A stretch of DNA of 64,000 bases from JBJXGE01 sp046154185 (GTDB lineage Bacteria > Planctomycetota > UBA8108 > UBA1146 > JAJFFE01): the NCBI GenBank assembly GCA_046154185.1, contig JBJXGE010000013.1, forward strand, positions 1 to 64,000, in the 5' to 3' direction. Positions 27,182-36,037 of the stretch are shown one piece after another. The notes beneath the pieces were generated by a model that was given only the letters and a program-made list of their open reading frames with translations, was not told the origin of the DNA and searched no databases. The position numbers were made by a program, and so were the translations under genes. Positions within the stretch are counted from its first letter, which is position 1. Every line of letters begins with the position of its first letter.

Positions 27182-28372
27182 ATGAGACGCATCGACACCT
27201 ACTTGAGTTCGCTCATCGATGATGAGCGTTTCGCGTTTTACAAATCACTAGTGGAATTCGCCGATTCCGAAGTCGCGCCGCACGTTTTGGAATGGGAACG
27301 AGACGGCGGCCTGCTGCCTCCCAGCATTCTGCGCCGCATGGGCGAAGTCGGACTATTTGGGATTTCGGTCGCCGAGGAGTACGGCGGCCAGGGCGGAGCA
27401 ATGACCGAACTCGTGATGATGGGATTGGCACTCGGTTACTTCAGTCACTCGGTTGCGATCACGCCGGGTGCGGCGGTTTCACTCGGCACCAAGCCGTTGG
27501 AGCGGTTCGGGAGCGCAGCGCAAAAGGCCGCGCACTTGCCGGACCTTGCCGCCGGCCGCCGGATGATCGTGTTCGGCTTGTCCGAGCCCGGTCGTGGATC
27601 GGACGCTGCCAATCCCGAAGTCGTCGCGCAGCGCCAGGGTTCGCAGTGGGTCATCCGCGGCGAGAAATGCTGGTCGACAAATGCCGCGTGGGCCAGTCAT
27701 GTCGTCGTGCACGCGCTGACCGATCCAACCGGCGCCAACGGCCACCGATCGACGTGTTTCATTGTCGGCATGAACCAAGCTGGCGTCACCTACGGAGAGA
27801 TGTCGGGGAAGACCTGCTGGAAGCAATCGTCGACGGGCTCAATTTCATTCGACAACGTGCGTGTTGGCGAGGACGCCATCGTCGGCCACCTCAACGATGG
27901 CTTTCGCGTGATGGTGACGACGCTCAACGGCGGGCGGCTCTTCATTGCCAGCCTCGCGCTGTCGTCGCTCGCATTTGCGCTCGACAAAGTCCGGAGCTAC
28001 GTGCAAGAACGCCAACAGTTCGGGCCGCAAGCGATCGCACGATTTCAACGCGTGCAAGATGTCGTGCTCGAAATGGACATAGTCCTGGAGCGCAACCTCA
28101 CTTGGTTGTTGCATCTTGTGAAGCTACAGGATCAAGGCAAGACCGTGCGCGAGCAAGCGGCGAAGGTCAAAATCGATTGCTCCCGAGCCGCGTCCCATCT
28201 GCTGGTGGAGGCCATGGAGATTTGCGGAGGCGTCGCCTGCTTGGACGAATTTGGTCTCGCTCGACATCACAACGACCTATTCGTAACGCGAGTCGGCGAG
28301 GGCTCGAATCGTGCGCTCATGACATTCGCCGTGCGACCCTTGCTCGACGAGAGCGCCGTAATTCTGCAGTAG
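27182..28372 (+). CDS. acyl-CoA dehydrogenase family protein
   Basis: 396 aa, start ATG 27182 with a weak GAAGAG upstream. FAD-dependent oxidation of acyl-CoA to enoyl-CoA. Three domains in family order: N-terminal helices with 'LRRMGEVGLFGISVAEEYGGQGG', the beta domain with FAD motif 'FGLSEPGRGSDAANPEVVAQRQGSQWVIRGEKCWSTNA', and C-terminal helices with 'RQQFGPQAIARFQRVQDVVLEM', 'AMEICGGVACLDEFGLARHHNDLF' and 'VGEGSNRALMTFAVRPLL', where the Glu of 'GEGSN' is at the catalytic-base position. Substrate chain length is not predictable. It stands alone, without beta-oxidation neighbours or ETF genes. Confidence 0.93.
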   Translation: MRRIDTYLSSLIDDERFAFYKSLVEFADSEVAPHVLEWERDGGLLPPSILRRMGEVGLFGISVAEEYGGQGGAMTELVMMGLALGYFSHSVAITPGAAVSLGTKPLERFGSAAQKAAHLPDLAAGRRMIVFGLSEPGRGSDAANPEVVAQRQGSQWVIRGEKCWSTNAAWASHVVVHALTDPTGANGHRSTCFIVGMNQAGVTYGEMSGKTCWKQSSTGSISFDNVRVGEDAIVGHLNDGFRVMVTTLNGGRLFIASLALSSLAFALDKVRSYVQERQQFGPQAIARFQRVQDVVLEMDIVLERNLTWLLHLVKLQDQGKTVREQAAKVKIDCSRAASHLLVEAMEICGGVACLDEFGLARHHNDLFVTRVGEGSNRALMTFAVRPLLDESAVILQ

Positions 28373-28428
28373 GACCCAGATCGACGTGCGAAACGTCGCA
28401 ACAATTCGTGCCTGGGAAGGAGCCATGC

Positions 28429-29043
28429 GTGACAGCGAGTCGCGATGTCATCAACAACGTTCTAACGAGCGCTGCCGCGCACTTGGCGGCATTGATGGCA
28501 TCCGAATCGAACTTACGGGCCATCGAAGCGGCGAGCGATCTGCTGGCCGCCACGCTCGCGCGCGGTGGGCTGGTCCTGAGCTGCGGCAATGGCGGATCGA
28601 TGTGCGACGCGATGCATTTCGCCGAAGAACTAACAGGCCGATTTCGCGCGAACCGTAAGCCGCTGCGAGCGCTTGCGATCAGTGATCCTGGTTACCTGAG
28701 CTGCGTCGCGAACGACTATGGCTACTCGGAGGTGTTCGCACGATTCGTGTCGGCGCACGGCCGACCATCGGATGTGTTGGTCGCTATCAGCACGAGCGGG
28801 ACTAGCGAAAACGTTCTCAAGGCCGCTGAGTGTGCGCGTGGCATCGGCATGAAAGTCATCGCCCTCACTGGCAAGGCCGCTTCCCCGCTCGGCAAACTCG
28901 CGGACATCGAGATCTGCGCGCTCGCCGGCGCTTACGCCGATCGCGTGCAAGAGTTGCACATCAAGATCATTCACATACTCATTGAGCTTATTGAGCGCCG
29001 CATGTTTCCGAGCAACTACGCGTCGATCAACGCGGCGACTTGA
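28429..29043 (+). CDS. gmhA: phosphoheptose isomerase
   Basis: 204 aa from GTG 28429, placed by the GGGAAGGAG at 28414-28422; the same frame is open far upstream, but that part overlaps the acyl-CoA dehydrogenase. GmhA converts sedoheptulose 7-phosphate to D-glycero-D-manno-heptose 7-phosphate for the LPS core. SIS domain motifs: 'LSCGNGGSMCDAMHFAEELTGRF' with active-site His and Glu, 'LSCVANDYGYSEVFARFV', 'AISTSGTSENVLKA' and C-terminal 'VQELHIKIIHILIELIE'. Its 3' end overlaps the convergent apt gene by 28 bp. Consistent with the LPS genes kdsC and LptC/A-like elsewhere in the window. Confidence 0.94.
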   Translation: MTASRDVINNVLTSAAAHLAALMASESNLRAIEAASDLLAATLARGGLVLSCGNGGSMCDAMHFAEELTGRFRANRKPLRALAISDPGYLSCVANDYGYSEVFARFVSAHGRPSDVLVAISTSGTSENVLKAAECARGIGMKVIALTGKAASPLGKLADIEICALAGAYADRVQELHIKIIHILIELIERRMFPSNYASINAAT

Positions 29044-29531
29044 TAGTCCTTGAGGCGGCGGCGGCCCTCTAAAAATTTGAGTTCGATCAGGAACTGACAC
29101 GCGGCGACGACGCCGTCACTTTGCTCGACGAGTTCTGCGCAAGCCGACATTGTTCCACCGGTCGCAAGCACATCGTCGACCAACAGCACTCGCTGACCCG
29201 GATAAACGGCATCGACATGCATCTGCAACACGTCGGTCCCGTACTCCAGCGCATACTCCACTTGCAAAGTCTGATAAGGAAGTTTGCCCGGCTTGCGCAC
29301 GGGCACGAAACCGCAGCCGAGTCGCGCGGCAAGCGCGGCGCCAAAAATAAAGCCGCGAGATTCGGGCGCAAGAATGAGATCGAATCGTACGACTCGCGCT
29401 TGAGCGACGAGCAGATCGACACAATGCGCGAATGCCGCCGAGTCCCGCAACAACGGAGAAATGTCTTTGAAGCGGATGCCTGGTTTCGGGAAGTCCGCAA
29501 TCTCGCGAATATAGTCACGAATCTCGATCAT
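29016..29531 (-). CDS. apt: adenine phosphoribosyltransferase
   Basis: 171 aa from ATG 29531, the usual Apt N-terminus ('MIEIRDYIREIADFPKPGIRFKDISPLL'); an upstream in-frame start at 29591 would add 20 residues. Apt salvages adenine with PRPP to give AMP. Motifs: 'ILAPESRGFIFGAALAARLGCGFVPVRKPGKLPYQT' and the PRPP loop 'VLLVDDVLATGGTMSACAEL'. Length is typical (~170 aa). It is convergent with, and its stop lies inside, gmhA; upstream is the sigma factor gene on the same strand, 184 bp away. Confidence 0.96.
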   Translation of the reverse strand: MIEIRDYIREIADFPKPGIRFKDISPLLRDSAAFAHCVDLLVAQARVVRFDLILAPESRGFIFGAALAARLGCGFVPVRKPGKLPYQTLQVEYALEYGTDVLQMHVDAVYPGQRVLLVDDVLATGGTMSACAELVEQSDGVVAACQFLIELKFLEGRRRLKDYQVAALIDA

Positions 29532-29714
29532 GCGACCCGCGCTTTCGCTTGGACACGAGTCAAATGCCGCGGTCGAAACCACCACGCGCAAGACTCAATC
29601 GACGAAGGTACGGGATTCTAACTGGCTGAAGACTGACCGCAATTGGTCGTGCAACGCATTCAACTCGTAAGCGCCGACGGTTTGAAGCGCCGACGCCTGC
29701 GAGTCATCTGCGAA

Positions 29715-30584
29715 CTAGACTTCTTCCAACTCTTCCGCTTCCGCCGCGAGTTCGGGTACCTCGTCGACGGCACTCACACCCGTGAGAATGGCATATAGCT
29801 TTTTGAGAGCTTCGTTCTCGATTTGTCGAACGCGCTCGCGGGATAAATTGACGCGCTCGCCAATCTCCTTCAGCGTGAGCGGGTCACCGGTGTCGAGACC
29901 GTATCGCATGCGCAGGATGCGAGCGTCGCGCTCCTCAAGTTGCGAAAGCAAACCCTCGACCGTCTCGACTTCAAGACTCATCGCCAACACTTGATGCGGA
30001 CTCACTTGATTCTTGTCTTCAAGAATGTCGGAGAGCGTCCACATGTTCTCGATCGAGATTGTCTGACTCGCGGAGTTTGAAGCGTGGATCGCGGATTGGA
30101 TGATTCCGGTGTTTTCGAGGGGAATATTCATCGCTTCAGCGACTTCGTGAAACATCGGCGGACGACCAAGCCGGATCGCGAGTTCTGCGGAGGCTTTCTT
30201 CCATTTCGAGATTGTCTCGACCATGTAGGACGGAATACGCACCGCTTTGACGGTGTCAATGAGCGCGCGCTTGATCGATTGCTTGATCCACCAGGTTGCG
30301 TAGGTGCTAAACCGACACTCCTCGGCGGGGTCAAAACGCTCAACTGCTTTCAGTAAGCCGAGATTCCCCTCTTCGATCAGGTCCAATAGCGACAGACCAC
30401 GATCGACGTAGTTCTTGGCGATACTGACGACTAGCCGCAAATTGCATCTGGCCAGTCGCTCCCGGGCCTCGGGGTCTCCCTGCTTGACTTGGACGGCGAG
30501 CTCGCGCTCTTCTTCCTTCTTAAGCAACGGATACCGATTGATGTCCCGGAAGTAGGTCTCCAGGCCGACTTCCTTGGCTGAAAT
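29715..30584 (-). CDS. sigma-70 (RpoD/RpoS-like, group 1/2) factor with probable AUU start
   Basis: 289 aa if translation begins at ATT 30584. Region 1.2 ('LETYFRDINRYPLLKKEEERELA'), region 2 ('LIEEGNLGLLKAVERFDPAEECRFSTYATWWIKQSIKRAL'), region 3 ('RIPSYMVETISKWKKA', 'GRPPMFHEVAEAMNI') and region 4 ('EERDARILRMRYGLDTGDPLTLKEIGERVNLSRERVRQIENEALKKL') are all complete, so it should recognise standard -10/-35 promoters. The frame contains no ATG, GTG or TTG upstream of a TTG at 30527, which would cut region 1.2 in half. By contrast ATT 30584 has GGGAGGAG with the ideal 7-nt spacing (AGGAG at 30592-30596). No long acidic region 1.1, so it may be the non-essential group 2 type. Confidence 0.93.
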   Translation of the reverse strand: MSAKEVGLETYFRDINRYPLLKKEEERELAVQVKQGDPEARERLARCNLRLVVSIAKNYVDRGLSLLDLIEEGNLGLLKAVERFDPAEECRFSTYATWWIKQSIKRALIDTVKAVRIPSYMVETISKWKKASAELAIRLGRPPMFHEVAEAMNIPLENTGIIQSAIHASNSASQTISIENMWTLSDILEDKNQVSPHQVLAMSLEVETVEGLLSQLEERDARILRMRYGLDTGDPLTLKEIGERVNLSRERVRQIENEALKKLYAILTGVSAVDEVPELAAEAEELEEV

Positions 30585-30591
30585 GAGCGGA

Positions 30592-30599
30592 CTCCTCCC
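30592..30599 (-). promoter_or_regulatory. strong ribosome-binding site that fixes the AUU start
   Basis: On the minus strand this reads GGGAGGAG, ending 7 nt before ATT 30584. Two features make it informative: it is among the strongest Shine-Dalgarno sequences here, and the only start codon at correct distance in the sigma-factor frame is ATT. An ATG at 30603 lies upstream of it in another frame. Confidence 0.7.
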
Positions 30600-30923
30600 A
30601 CATCGAAGTTCCCCCTCGGTGTGGATGCGAAGACGGGGCAGTTTCCCGCCGCTTCTTCATAGCAGGGCGATGGCAGTCAACACGACGATGGTTGCGCTCG
30701 CGGGCTGCGTGCTGCGCCGACCCGACACTCTGATCTCAGCCTTCGCGCGTAACAAATCGACCACCAAACTAAGTGGAATATCGGTCGCGGCGGATGCTCA
30801 TCTTGAGCCGACGCCCGGCCGTTAAAGCGCGGCGATTCGGCCGCTTGTCGAGTTGGCAAAGATTGTCACTTTTGAACTCGTCGGCCGCGCTCTCGAACGC
30901 CAGGGTTCGATGTTGAGGCGGCA
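30600..30923. other. non-coding interval between two minus-strand genes
   Basis: About 320 bp between the HEAT-like protein (stop at 30924) and the sigma factor, likely carrying the sigma-factor promoter. Short frames on both strands (up to 83 codons) have no motif or ribosome-binding site that I trust. I found no terminator or RNA gene. Confidence 0.4.
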
Positions 30924-33749
30924 CTACTTGGGTCGCTGCCGATACCAGCTTCGCCACTTTTCGATCACTTGTGCCTGCGCTTCTTCGCGAACTTTCTGAT
31001 CTGTTTCGCGAAAAGTCTCCGCGTAGCCAAAATTCATTCCGGAAAGTCGCTGGAGCAATGCGCACGCGAGGAGATGATTGTTGGCCTGTTCCAGCGACGC
31101 GATCAGCGCCGCAAGCCAGCGATCGAGTTCGACCAATTCTGGACGCAATTGACTCGTTTCATCCAAATTCCGCAGAATCTGCGCTCCCTGATAACGCAGC
31201 ATCGCCGGCGGTGCCGCGAGCCATTGCAGCGCCAAGTCGATAGCCTCCCGCTCTCCCGCGCGGATAAGGATTGCCAACGTCGGGAGGACAGTCGCCTTTT
31301 CGGTGCGCAACTCGGCGAGCAGAACATCTCGACCTGTCGCATCGCCGAGCAAGTACAGACTCGTGGCGAGATCCGTTTGCGGATTGGTTGCGAAGCGTGC
31401 GCGCAGGTTGGGCAACGCCTCGCGGAGTCGCAGTTGACCGATGACATTCGTACAACTCGTCGCAACTTCTAGATCGTCGCTCGCTGAACCAGCGACCAAC
31501 CAGGCCAAAAGATCCGGCCAGTCGTGGAACGAATCCTGCGGCGCGTCGTCGAGAACCAGCAGCTCCTTGTATTCGATGCGAGCCATGCGGCTCGGTATGC
31601 GTGGTCCGAACTCGTTGTCCGAGATCAAGAATCTTCGCTCGACACCTGAAGGCGGAAAGCGTGCGGCGAGCACCGGCATCCGCATGTAGAGTTGAGCACC
31701 CAAGAATCCAGTTGCGCGATAGAGTTTCTTCTTGCCGCGAATAGTGGCGGTCTCTTCGACGCGCAATGTTCGATCCATGCCGTCTTCCGCGGTGCGCAAG
31801 ATGCTCTGACCTAGGGCGCAGCGATCACTCGTAAATCGAACCAGAACCGCCTCGCCAGCTTGCTCGTCGATGCGAAACAACGCGCTCGTCAAAGAAACGA
31901 AACTCGTCGCGTCCGTTCCGACTCCATTTTGCTCGTCCGTTTCGCGCTCGAGCCGGGTTCGCCATTGTTCGGCGCGGGCTTGCCACGCCGCTTCGTCGAT
32001 CTTGCCAGCAGGGCTCGGCGTTTCGAGCTCGCCAAAGCGACTCACCAGGTCGACCTCTATCTGCTGGCGATTGAACGCCTTTGCCAGCGCGCGAATCCGC
32101 ACGAGCCAGAGGCTATGTTCCTCCGCCTTCGCGAGTCGACCTGACCGCAACCAATCGTGTAACAGCGGATCGAGTCGTGAGAGCACGGCGGACTGGCCGT
32201 CTTGATAGATCTGCTCAAGCGCAGCGAGGAACCGTTGCCAATCTTCCTGTGCGAGCGGACTTCGCAAGTGCTCCGCTCGCACCAAGCAAAATGCCTGCTC
32301 CTGACATTCGCGGGTTGCGAGCAGCGCAAACAAGGTCGGCAAAAATTCGCGGACGCGCGTCGGTTCGCGCTGCGCGGCGCGCGCGAGCGCCGCGAGCAGG
32401 CCCTTCCCCATCGCCGCGGTGGAGGGGTTTTGTCCGGGGGACTTCTCGAGCAGCGCAAGGGTGTTTCGCAAGAAAACATCCGTCGGCACACGCTGCTCTA
32501 GCTCGCGCAGCAACACGGTAGTGCCCTCATCGGCGAACCACGGCAGGGTCGGCAGCACTTCGACATCGCAAAGGCTCGCCAACACGGTCTCACGCAATTC
32601 GGGCGACGCCGAATTGTTCGCTACGCAGCGCGTTAGCGCGTGCACCGCCTTATGCATACCCCAGAATCCCAGCGTGGCGATCCGTTCCGCGACGAGTTGC
32701 GCGGCCGGCGCGAAACCGTCCGGTGTCAGCGCAAGCGCGACTCGAATGGTCAGCGGCTCGCTGAGTTCCTCGGGAGAACGGCTTGCGAACCAGCGCTCGA
32801 GCGCGGCCCGCGACTGACTCGAATCCGGACCGCGCAACTGCGCGATGTGATGATCCCATTCGAGCGTGGGCGCCGGGACGACCGCGCGCAATTTCGCGAG
32901 CAAACTTGCATCACCCCACTGCGCGACGGCCGCGAGTGCGAGCGCAGCGCTAGTGGAGTCTGCGTCGCAACTCAGCGCGCACAAACGCTCACGCACGATG
33001 TCCGTCGCACTCGCTAAGTCGACGGGCGTCGAATCGGGTGCGCGCGGTTCGCAAAGTCGGCGCGCGTCACTCAACAACAAGAGCCAAACGCCAGCCGCGG
33101 CTCGGCGTAGCAACTGAGAATCGACGTTTCTCACTTCGACGAGTTGCTCTTCGCGCAAGACGACGACTTGGCCACGAGAAAGACTGCGTTCGACGCGCGG
33201 TGGTGCGGCGTCGCCATCGAATGCAATTGTCAACGTCGGCGGATTGCGTGCGTCCCGCACGCCGATACTAAGATGGGTCATCGCGACATTCGTCGCGTTG
33301 AGCGTTGTACCGCTCGCCTCGGCATCGCTGCCGACAACATCCAGAGTTAGCCACTCGGTCGCGACTAATGGCTCGAGCCGGTCGACGCCTGCCGTGAGCG
33401 CACCGTCGAGACGCAGCAGAACGACCGTGTGCACCGGTGGATCGACTACTTCCAATAACCACTCGACACGCGTGCGAATCTCCGGGTTGGGATGCGTTTG
33501 GCGACGACGCAGCTCAACGACCGCGTCTCGACCCAGCGCCAATAGCCGCTGCGTCGCTTCCTCGCGTTCAATCCAGACTTGGTTTCCGAGTTGTTCGATC
33601 AAAGTCTCGACCTCGCCGTTTGGAAGAGCCTGTGCGTTGGCGAACGAGAGTAGCCACGTCGCGGCGATGGCAAGCGGGAGAGAACCGACTCGAGTCCGAG
33701 CGGATGGACGATTCGCGACTGGAAGTCCTGAATTCGAGATTTCTTGCAT
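30924..33749 (-). CDS. large exported HEAT-repeat-like protein
   Basis: 941 aa. Signal peptide 'SLPLAIAATWLLSFANAQALPNG' (~23-45), then 'VETLIEQLGNQVWIEREEATQRLLALGRDAVVELRRRQTHPNPEIRTRVEWLLE', the planctomycete pattern in which one HEAT-like repeat unit follows the signal peptide. The rest is low-similarity helical repeat (for example 'ELEQRVPTDVFLRNTLALLEK', 'DLEVATSCTNVIGQLRLREALPNLRARFATNPQTDLATSLYLLGD') with a beta-rich segment around ~620-720. No catalytic motif. Such proteins probably scaffold periplasmic or outer-membrane complexes; function unknown. Divergent from the sigma-54 activator. Confidence 0.8.
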   Translation of the reverse strand: MQEISNSGLPVANRPSARTRVGSLPLAIAATWLLSFANAQALPNGEVETLIEQLGNQVWIEREEATQRLLALGRDAVVELRRRQTHPNPEIRTRVEWLLEVVDPPVHTVVLLRLDGALTAGVDRLEPLVATEWLTLDVVGSDAEASGTTLNATNVAMTHLSIGVRDARNPPTLTIAFDGDAAPPRVERSLSRGQVVVLREEQLVEVRNVDSQLLRRAAAGVWLLLLSDARRLCEPRAPDSTPVDLASATDIVRERLCALSCDADSTSAALALAAVAQWGDASLLAKLRAVVPAPTLEWDHHIAQLRGPDSSQSRAALERWFASRSPEELSEPLTIRVALALTPDGFAPAAQLVAERIATLGFWGMHKAVHALTRCVANNSASPELRETVLASLCDVEVLPTLPWFADEGTTVLLRELEQRVPTDVFLRNTLALLEKSPGQNPSTAAMGKGLLAALARAAQREPTRVREFLPTLFALLATRECQEQAFCLVRAEHLRSPLAQEDWQRFLAALEQIYQDGQSAVLSRLDPLLHDWLRSGRLAKAEEHSLWLVRIRALAKAFNRQQIEVDLVSRFGELETPSPAGKIDEAAWQARAEQWRTRLERETDEQNGVGTDATSFVSLTSALFRIDEQAGEAVLVRFTSDRCALGQSILRTAEDGMDRTLRVEETATIRGKKKLYRATGFLGAQLYMRMPVLAARFPPSGVERRFLISDNEFGPRIPSRMARIEYKELLVLDDAPQDSFHDWPDLLAWLVAGSASDDLEVATSCTNVIGQLRLREALPNLRARFATNPQTDLATSLYLLGDATGRDVLLAELRTEKATVLPTLAILIRAGEREAIDLALQWLAAPPAMLRYQGAQILRNLDETSQLRPELVELDRWLAALIASLEQANNHLLACALLQRLSGMNFGYAETFRETDQKVREEAQAQVIEKWRSWYRQRPK

Positions 33750-34041
33750 GACTCGAGTCGTTCGCCTATCGTCTTTTCACCGCTGCGTTGCCGAAGATGG
33801 AATCGCGGGTTTCGGTCGTCGGGTCGCGCCGCGCCTGACAGGCGCGTCGTCAAAGTGTAGAACGGTTCGCACCGCAGCGGCTGAGTATGCGTCCCGCCTT
33901 TTCAAATGAAAAGGATTCCGGGTTCTCGGCAGCGATGTCGCTTGCAGTGCGGGCTTCTCGATACGTGTACGAGACGATGAGAATGGGCGCGATACCCAGC
34001 ACTCGACGCCGCCATGACTACGCAAGAGAGTGTCACGAGCG

Positions 34042-35646
34042 ATGTTTGTGCCGCCGACATCATTGACGCAAAATTCCTCGGCGGCGCAGCTTCTTGGTTT
34101 TAGCGACAGGACCGAGAGTCTAGAGGTCGCGGCCAAAGAGCTGCTCGCGCGCCTACTGGCGCTCGTGCCAGCAACGCGGGGCCTCGTATTAGTCGTGCCG
34201 GCGCGGAGTGCGGCATCCGATTCAGACGCGTCGCAGCCGCACGAAGCGGGCGGCGTGCACCGTCTCTTTGCTGCGCTCAATGTCGATGGCTCGGAAATCG
34301 AGAACGCCGAGTATTTGCTGGATTTTGATCTTTGGGGCGCCGCTCAAAGTGAGGGTTTGGCGTTTCGAGATGGAGTGATCAACGGATTCGCGCGACCTGC
34401 ACTCTGCTTTTCGGATCGCTGGATTGAACACGAACGGTTGTTGCTCGTCGTCGAGTTACAGCCCGGACACGAAGCCGCGCCGAACGGCATCGCCGTGGAA
34501 CTCGAAGACGCGTTGCTCCGCGCAAGCGTGCACTTGCGACGGCTGGCGCTCATCGAGCGACTTGCGGCCGGCGCGGAGGTACCGGTCGTTGCGCCGGTGC
34601 CGGCCAGCGGCGCCGTTCACGACGCCGGACCGGTCATCGAATATCACGGCATGGTGTCCCGCAGCTCGCCCATGCACCGACTCTTCGAAACGATCGAGCG
34701 CATCAAGAATTCGCAATTGTGCGTGATCGTGCGCGGTGAGACCGGCAGCGGTAAGGAATTGGTTGCGCGCGCGCTGCATAAAGCAGGGAATCGGCGCGGC
34801 GGACCATTTCAAGCGCTTGCTTGCGGCGCTGTCACCGCGACACTACTCGAGAGCGAGCTGTTCGGTCATCGCCGTGGCGCGTTTTCCGGCGCCGATCAAG
34901 ACTACAAGGGCATCTTCGAACGAGCGGATGGCGGTACGCTGTTTCTCGATGAACTTTCGGACATGTCGCTGGAGATGCAGCAGAAGATCCTGCGAGTCTT
35001 GCAGGAGCAAGTCGTTCGTCCCGTCGGTGCCAGCCAGCCGGTTCCGATCGATGTGCAAATCATTGCGAGCACGCGCGCGAATCTCGAACAGCTCGTTCAG
35101 GCCGGCCAGTTTCGCGAGGATTTGTACTTTCGCTTGAATGTGTTCAGTCTCGAAGTGCCGTCGTTGCGAGATCGCAAGGCGGACCTATTGCTGCTTGCCG
35201 AGCGTGTGCTCGCCGACTTGGCTGCTGACTCCGGGCGCAAGAAAGTTGAGATCACGGACGGTGCGTTGCTTGAGCTCGAGCGGCATGATTGGCCTGGCAA
35301 TGTGCAAGAGCTTCGCAATGTGTTGGCGCGAGCAATCGTGCAATGTGGAGACGGTCGGACGCTCTCTCGCAACGTATTGATGCCTTTATTGCGGCGCCGG
35401 TCGATCGGTGTGCTCAATAGCGAAGACTTACACCAAGATGGCGAATGGCTGCACCTGCGCGTGAAAATGCGGCAAGGCTTCAATGACATCATCGCGGAGT
35501 GCGAACAAGTCGTCATCCTTCATGCGTTGCGGCGCCATCGCGGGAATAAGTCGCGAGTCACGCAACAGCTCGCAATTCCACGTCAGACGCTTTACAACAA
35601 AATGGATAAGTACGGGATCACCGAAGAGCACTACCAACCGCGTTGA
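34042..35646 (+). CDS. sigma-54-dependent transcriptional activator with GAFSGA loop
   Basis: 534 aa from ATG 34042 (GTG 34030 also possible). N-terminal ~1-180 is a divergent sensory region, GAF-like in its beta/alpha pattern ('GLVLVVPAR', 'ERLLLVVELQPGHEAAP'). The AAA+ domain follows: Walker A 'VRGETGSGKELVARALH', sigma-54 loop 'GHRRGAFSGADQ', Walker B 'GGTLFLDELSDMS', 'REDLYFRLNVFSLEVPSLRDR' and 'WPGNVQELRNVL'. A Fis-type HTH ends the protein ('HRGNKSRVTQQLAIPRQTLYNKMDKYGI'). Such proteins hydrolyse ATP to open sigma-54 promoters. The loop reads GAFSGA where GAFTGA is the norm; Ser preserves the hydroxyl. Targets unknown; the receiver gene and groESL lie downstream. Confidence 0.93.
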   Translation: MFVPPTSLTQNSSAAQLLGFSDRTESLEVAAKELLARLLALVPATRGLVLVVPARSAASDSDASQPHEAGGVHRLFAALNVDGSEIENAEYLLDFDLWGAAQSEGLAFRDGVINGFARPALCFSDRWIEHERLLLVVELQPGHEAAPNGIAVELEDALLRASVHLRRLALIERLAAGAEVPVVAPVPASGAVHDAGPVIEYHGMVSRSSPMHRLFETIERIKNSQLCVIVRGETGSGKELVARALHKAGNRRGGPFQALACGAVTATLLESELFGHRRGAFSGADQDYKGIFERADGGTLFLDELSDMSLEMQQKILRVLQEQVVRPVGASQPVPIDVQIIASTRANLEQLVQAGQFREDLYFRLNVFSLEVPSLRDRKADLLLLAERVLADLAADSGRKKVEITDGALLELERHDWPGNVQELRNVLARAIVQCGDGRTLSRNVLMPLLRRRSIGVLNSEDLHQDGEWLHLRVKMRQGFNDIIAECEQVVILHALRRHRGNKSRVTQQLAIPRQTLYNKMDKYGITEEHYQPR

Positions 35647-36037
35647 GCGGCCGTGGTGCGCGCCACAGAATGCATCCGCACCGTTAAATCTCCCCGACCA
35701 CGTATCGGTAAGTAGGAGTGTGACGCTCCGCGCACCCGGAGTCATGGCGTGCCCATCCAACACGCGAGTCGGGCAGCGCTGCGGCGTCGACGCGCGGTCG
35801 CTGTCAGTTTGACAGCGAGGGTGGGAGTCGGCCGTGATGTCGCCGCCTTATTGGCAGCGACGGCTCCGAATCCGGAATCGACGAATGTGGCTAATCGTTT
35901 ATCGCGAAGGCACTTTGGCGGGCGCCCCGAGCGCCCAATTGAGCCGGAACGGGCTTTGCTCAGCGAGCCGGCCAATCGCCGCGTGCGCGAATGGGGGATG
36001 ACGGTTCAATCGTCCGAGTTGTTCGAGGAGCCATGCG
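35647..36037. other. 391-bp intergenic region with a perfect inverted repeat
   Basis: Separates the sigma-54 activator from the receiver gene. A 105-codon frame (35749-36066) overlaps the receiver start and has no domain, so I treat it as non-coding. The notable feature is the 9-bp-arm palindrome at 35798-35818 listed separately. Confidence 0.45.
35798..35818. promoter_or_regulatory. perfect inverted repeat, possible operator
   Basis: TCGCTGTCA / TGACAGCGA separated by GTT: nine perfect base pairs. A three-base spacer makes it better as a dimer-binding operator than as an RNA hairpin. It lies 220 bp upstream of the receiver gene. The binding protein is unknown. Confidence 0.5.

Noticed and set aside
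27292..28428. Upstream extension of the gmhA frame
   Set aside because: Entirely within acyl-CoA dehydrogenase in another frame; composition is Arg/Ser-rich shadow code, and a good SD fixes the GTG at 28429.
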